A stretch of 64,000 nucleotides of DNA from JAAUUJ01 sp964392245 (lineage in GTDB: Bacteria; Cyanobacteriota; Cyanobacteriia; Thermostichales; Thermostichaceae), in assembly GCA_964392245.1 (NCBI GenBank), contig CAYMOX010000013.1, positions 20,585 through 84,584 on the forward strand, given 5' to 3'. Under the pieces are notes generated by a model. It saw nothing but the letters and a program-made list of their open reading frames with translations, made no database searches and was not told where the DNA came from. The stretch's first letter is position 1. Every line of letters begins with the position of its first letter. The position numbers and the translations under genes were made by a program. This document shows, in pieces, positions 61,771 through 64,000 of this stretch.

Positions 61771-61905
61771 TCAAGCCGGTTCAGGGCTGAGATCGCTCAG
61801 CAATCGTTGGGCCAGTGCCACCTTACTATCGAGACGCATCAGTAGCCGACTCAAAATTAGGATCTGACCTTGTTTATCCTCCAGCTTCAGGGCCAGATCG
61901 GCAGG
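61771..61905 (-). pseudogene. 3' remnant of an unidentified gene
   Basis: A 45-codon frame: SPADLALKLEDKQGQILIL, SRLLMRLDSKVALAQRLL and the end SPEPA. There is an in-frame stop immediately upstream and no start codon. Helical and coding-like. It abuts the uvrA fragment, which suggests that a rearrangement joined two broken genes here. Confidence 0.3.
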
Positions 61906-62062
61906 GCTCTCCTTTTACGATGTACACAAGTTGTTGAACGTCCTACAGCGTCTGGTGGAATCCGGCAATACAGTGGTGGTGATTGAGCAAAATCTGGATA
62001 TTATTCGCTGCGCTGACTGGATCATTGATCTGGGGCCAGAAGGGGGCCACCGTGGGGGAGAG
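61904..62062 (+). pseudogene. uvrA fragment (C-terminal ABC region)
   Basis: The frame reads GLSFYDVHKLLNVLQRLV, ESGNTVVVIEQNLDIIRCAD and WIIDLGPEGGHRGGE. This is the end of the second ATPase domain of UvrA, where the family has VVIEHN-LD-IK-ADWIIDLGPEGG. Homology stops sharply on both sides (no DEPTTG before, no C-terminal tail after). The H-loop histidine is Gln here. This is not a functional excision-repair gene. Confidence 0.85.
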
Positions 62063-62161
62063 CTGAAGCTAGCTAGTCAACTCATGTTGGGGTTATGTTG
62101 CCAGCTTCAAGCAGGACTCGCTAATCAAGAGAGGGAGCCCTGGGATTGCTGCTCACTGTAG

Positions 62162-63142
62162 TCACGGATCCAGAGGACTTCTCACCCTGCGACTCCCTTT
62201 GTTGAGCACTTGAGTATAGATCATGGTGGTTTTGACATCCTTGTGACCTAGCAACTCTTGCACCGTGCGGATGTCATAGCCGTTTTGCAATAGGTGGGTG
62301 GCAAAGCTGTGGCGGAAGGTATGGCAACTGACCCGTTTTGAGATTCCTGTCTTTTGGACAGCTTGCTTAATCGCCCGTTGTACTCCGGATTCATGAAGGT
62401 GATGACGGCGGGTGATGCCAGTTCTAGGATCCTGAGATAATCGCTCTGCCGGAAAAACATATTGCCAGATCCATTCCCGCTCCGCATCGGGATACTTGCG
62501 CTCCAAAGCAAAGGGCAGATCAACAGATCCGTATCCCTGCTCCAAATCCTGCTGATGCTGTCGCTTCACCCAGCGCAAGTGCTCTTGCAACGGATCTACT
62601 AAGGTTTCTGGCAGCATTGTTAATCGGCTTTCGATCCCTTTGCTATTGCGAATTGCCAGTTGACGTTGGGCAAAATCCACATCTTTGACTCGGAGTTGTT
62701 GTGCTTCTGCCAATTTCAAGCCACTGCCATAGAGCAATTGCACCACTAAGCGATGGATCCCAGACAGATGCACAATGACGGCTTTGACCTCCTCAGGGGT
62801 TAAGGCCGTAGGCAAATAGCGTGACGGTTTCGCTCGCTCGGCTTCTAGGTCAAGGTTTAGATCCAGATGTAAGACTTCACGGTAAAGAAACAACAGCGCA
62901 CTGAGAGCCTGGTTTTGGGTGGAAGCAGCAACCTTTTCATCCACCGCTAGATAAGTGAGAAAGGCGTTGATCTCTTCGCCGCTCATCTCCTTCGGGTGCC
63001 GCTTGTTGTGAAATAAGATGAAGCGATGTATCCAGAGAAGATAAGACTTCTCAGTTTGGTAGGAGTAGTGTTTGACCCGTAGAGCATCACTGACCTGCTC
63101 TAGGACTTTTCTGGGTCTGGATGTGGGAGTGTTAATGCTCAT
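62162..63142 (-). CDS. Integron-type tyrosine recombinase (IntI-like)
   Basis: 326 residues. The N-terminal SAM-like domain (HYSYQTEKSYLLWIHRFILFH) is followed by the catalytic domain. The IntI-specific insertion is present: ALERKYPDAEREWIWQYVFP with DPRTGITRRHHLHES. Catalytic positions seen: His274 and Arg277 (CHTFRHSF), His300 (LLGH) and the nucleophile Tyr309 (MIYTQVLN). In box I the invariant Arg is replaced by Lys143 (YGSGLKLAEAQ, codon AAA at 62714-62716), so strand exchange may be impaired. I saw no attC cassettes. It reads away from the DUF4011 fragment. The upstream 257 bp hold one inverted repeat, CAGGCT/AGCCTG, at 63216-63239. Confidence 0.9.
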   Translation of the reverse strand: MSINTPTSRPRKVLEQVSDALRVKHYSYQTEKSYLLWIHRFILFHNKRHPKEMSGEEINAFLTYLAVDEKVAASTQNQALSALLFLYREVLHLDLNLDLEAERAKPSRYLPTALTPEEVKAVIVHLSGIHRLVVQLLYGSGLKLAEAQQLRVKDVDFAQRQLAIRNSKGIESRLTMLPETLVDPLQEHLRWVKRQHQQDLEQGYGSVDLPFALERKYPDAEREWIWQYVFPAERLSQDPRTGITRRHHLHESGVQRAIKQAVQKTGISKRVSCHTFRHSFATHLLQNGYDIRTVQELLGHKDVKTTMIYTQVLNKGSRRVRSPLDP

Positions 63143-63399
63143 TCAAACAGATAAAAAACCTTCTCAGGTGATTATCGCGCAAAATGTTGACTACACAGAT
63201 GAATCCGGATAATATCAGGCTGCTTGACAGGAAAGCCTGCATTTTAGATGACTATCAGTCGTTTAGCTGCAGAACCATACGTTATAAGGCAGGACTTGTA
63301 AAATTTCCAATAGTTGTAGAAAAGAGATCTGGAGGAGACAATCACGGAAAAGAATAGCTAAAATGTTGAGCAAAACACCTATTTACGAGAAAACCTAGA

Positions 63400-63720
63400 A
63401 TGTGGCAGCCGGATTTAGACTCTCAGCAGAACCTTGCTCAAAAAATTGCAAAGTGGAAAGCTGGGCTGGCAGATCTGGGGCGACGGAATCCTCTCATTAA
63501 GTTTCGCCAAGATAGTCCTCGATCGCTAGAAATTCTGACAGAACAGCCAGAAATTCTCTTCAAGCATCTAACTGAAGACAGACAGGGGTTGTATTTTCAA
63601 GCAGACAGTGATTTTCAAGCGATTGTCCAGCCCAGACAGGCTAGTACAACGGCAGCAAGTAATCCTGGGGGACTTCGATTAATTGATAATGGGAGTTTTT
63701 TGGTAAAATTGAAGAGATGA
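63400..63720 (+). pseudogene. DUF4011-type helicase, N-terminal fragment
   Basis: The frame reads MWQPDLDSQQNLAQKIAKWKA then GLADLGRRNPLIKFRQDSPR, the start of a DUF4011 domain (W-x-x-x-L-x-D-L-x-x-R-N-P-L-x-x-F), normally followed by a >1000-residue AAA helicase/nuclease. Here it ends after about 106 codons, just where an IS5-type element begins. Such proteins occur in mobile and defence contexts, and this copy is clearly broken. Confidence 0.65.
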
Positions 63721-63737
63721 TGTTGTGAAGGGCAAGT

Positions 63738-63950
63738 ATGGGTCAGCAAAGTTTCTGGGATTGGGAAAATCGACAAAATAAGCTCAATGAAAAGAAACCG
63801 TTTCTTAACATACTAAATGAGTTGATTCCATGGGATGAGTTTCGACCTGTTCTAGAACAAATTCACCAAAAAGATCGCAAGAGCAATGCTGGACGCAAAC
63901 CCATTGATGTCATCATTATGTTTAAGTTACTGATTTTACAGCATCTCTAA
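63738..63950 (+). mobile_element. IS5-family transposase, truncated N-terminus
   Basis: The 70-codon frame starts MGQQSFWDWENRQNKLNEKK and continues WDEFRPVLEQIHQKDRKSN and GRKPIDVIIMFKLLILQHL, then stops. This is the N-terminal helical part of an IS5/DUF772 transposase; the next expected residues (YNLSDEE) and the DDE core are missing. The sequence after 63950 is unrelated. The left end probably lies around 63690-63720, interrupting the DUF4011 gene. The terminal repeats could not be defined. Confidence 0.7.
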
Positions 63951-64000
63951 GGCACCTCGATCAATCCTCATTTTTCACCTTCAAGTGTAGAAAAAAAGGT

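Noticed and set aside
63143..63399. An attI site or first cassette next to the integrase
   Set aside because: I looked for GTTRRRY core sites and paired attC-like inverted repeats in this interval and beyond the integrase and found none convincing. CAGGCT/AGCCTG at 63216-63239 is too short to call.
1..64000. CRISPR array
   Set aside because: No regularly spaced direct repeats of 23-40 bp with unique spacers were found. The only tandem repeat is the in-frame 24-bp unit in the Rpn gene.

Overview
The window comes from a cyanobacterium. Diagnostic genes are rpaA (circadian and phycobilisome response regulator), chlB (light-independent protochlorophyllide reductase), crtISO (carotenoid isomerase), an arginine dihydrolase of the ArgZ/AgrE type, a UPF0182 membrane protein, a FecR/CHASE2-cyclase pair, DUF3143, and the efp-accB gene order. 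The genome looks moderately GC-rich. The hexamer GGATCC is strikingly frequent, while the usual cyanobacterial palindrome HIP1 (GCGATCGC) was seen only a few times. A fermentative pyruvate formate-lyase/AdhE cluster fits a cyanobacterium that faces dark anoxia, such as a mat-forming unicellular lineage. That lineage guess is an inference, and I cannot name the species.

Layout. 0-8.4 kb: end of phosphoglucomutase, a Uma2 gene with a neighbouring remnant, three envelope proteins (Calx-beta lipoprotein, small secreted protein, beta-barrel), ArgZ/AgrE, RpaA, a conserved coiled-coil protein and a pentapeptide-repeat protein. 8.4-15.4 kb: UPF0182, a YgjP-like metalloprotease that overlaps it tail to tail, ribosomal protein L32, DnaJ-like, DUF3143, gloB, a second Uma2 gene and a YbhN-type membrane protein. 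15.4-26.6 kb: the fermentation cluster pflB-pflA-osmC-adhE-acs(ADP-forming, fused to an acetyltransferase), all on the minus strand, followed by a beta-hydroxyacid dehydrogenase. 26.6-28.9 kb: groESL with a CIRCE operator and a terminator.

28.9-31.4 kb is an accessory graveyard. It holds a relaxase/helicase-like fragment, an Rpn-family nuclease with an in-frame octapeptide repeat, an HlyD-type bacteriocin-secretion pseudogene killed by two nonsense codons, and, facing it, a small intact gene with a double-glycine leader. 31.4-47.3 kb is mostly core: fructokinase plus transaldolase-like aldolase, MOSC protein, phosphopantetheinyl transferase, lpxD-tsaB, efp-accB, an SDR, an FHA protein, crtISO, chlB and the FecR/CHASE2-cyclase pair. 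47.5-50.0 kb holds a propeller-like orphan protein and a divergent DUF2834/MmyB-type regulator pair sharing an inverted repeat. 50-59.3 kb: HdrB-like protein, lipA, TolC-like protein, tRNA-Asn, PlsC, an ABC-2 transporter and valS.

59.5-64 kb is a second accessory zone: the second Rpn paralogue, a membrane protein with a possible coupled mini-gene, a uvrA fragment, an integron-type integrase in which the conserved box I arginine is lysine, and a DUF4011-helicase fragment followed by a truncated IS5-type transposase. The two accessory zones each carry one Rpn copy, in opposite orientation. I saw no CRISPR array, no rRNA and no integron cassette array.
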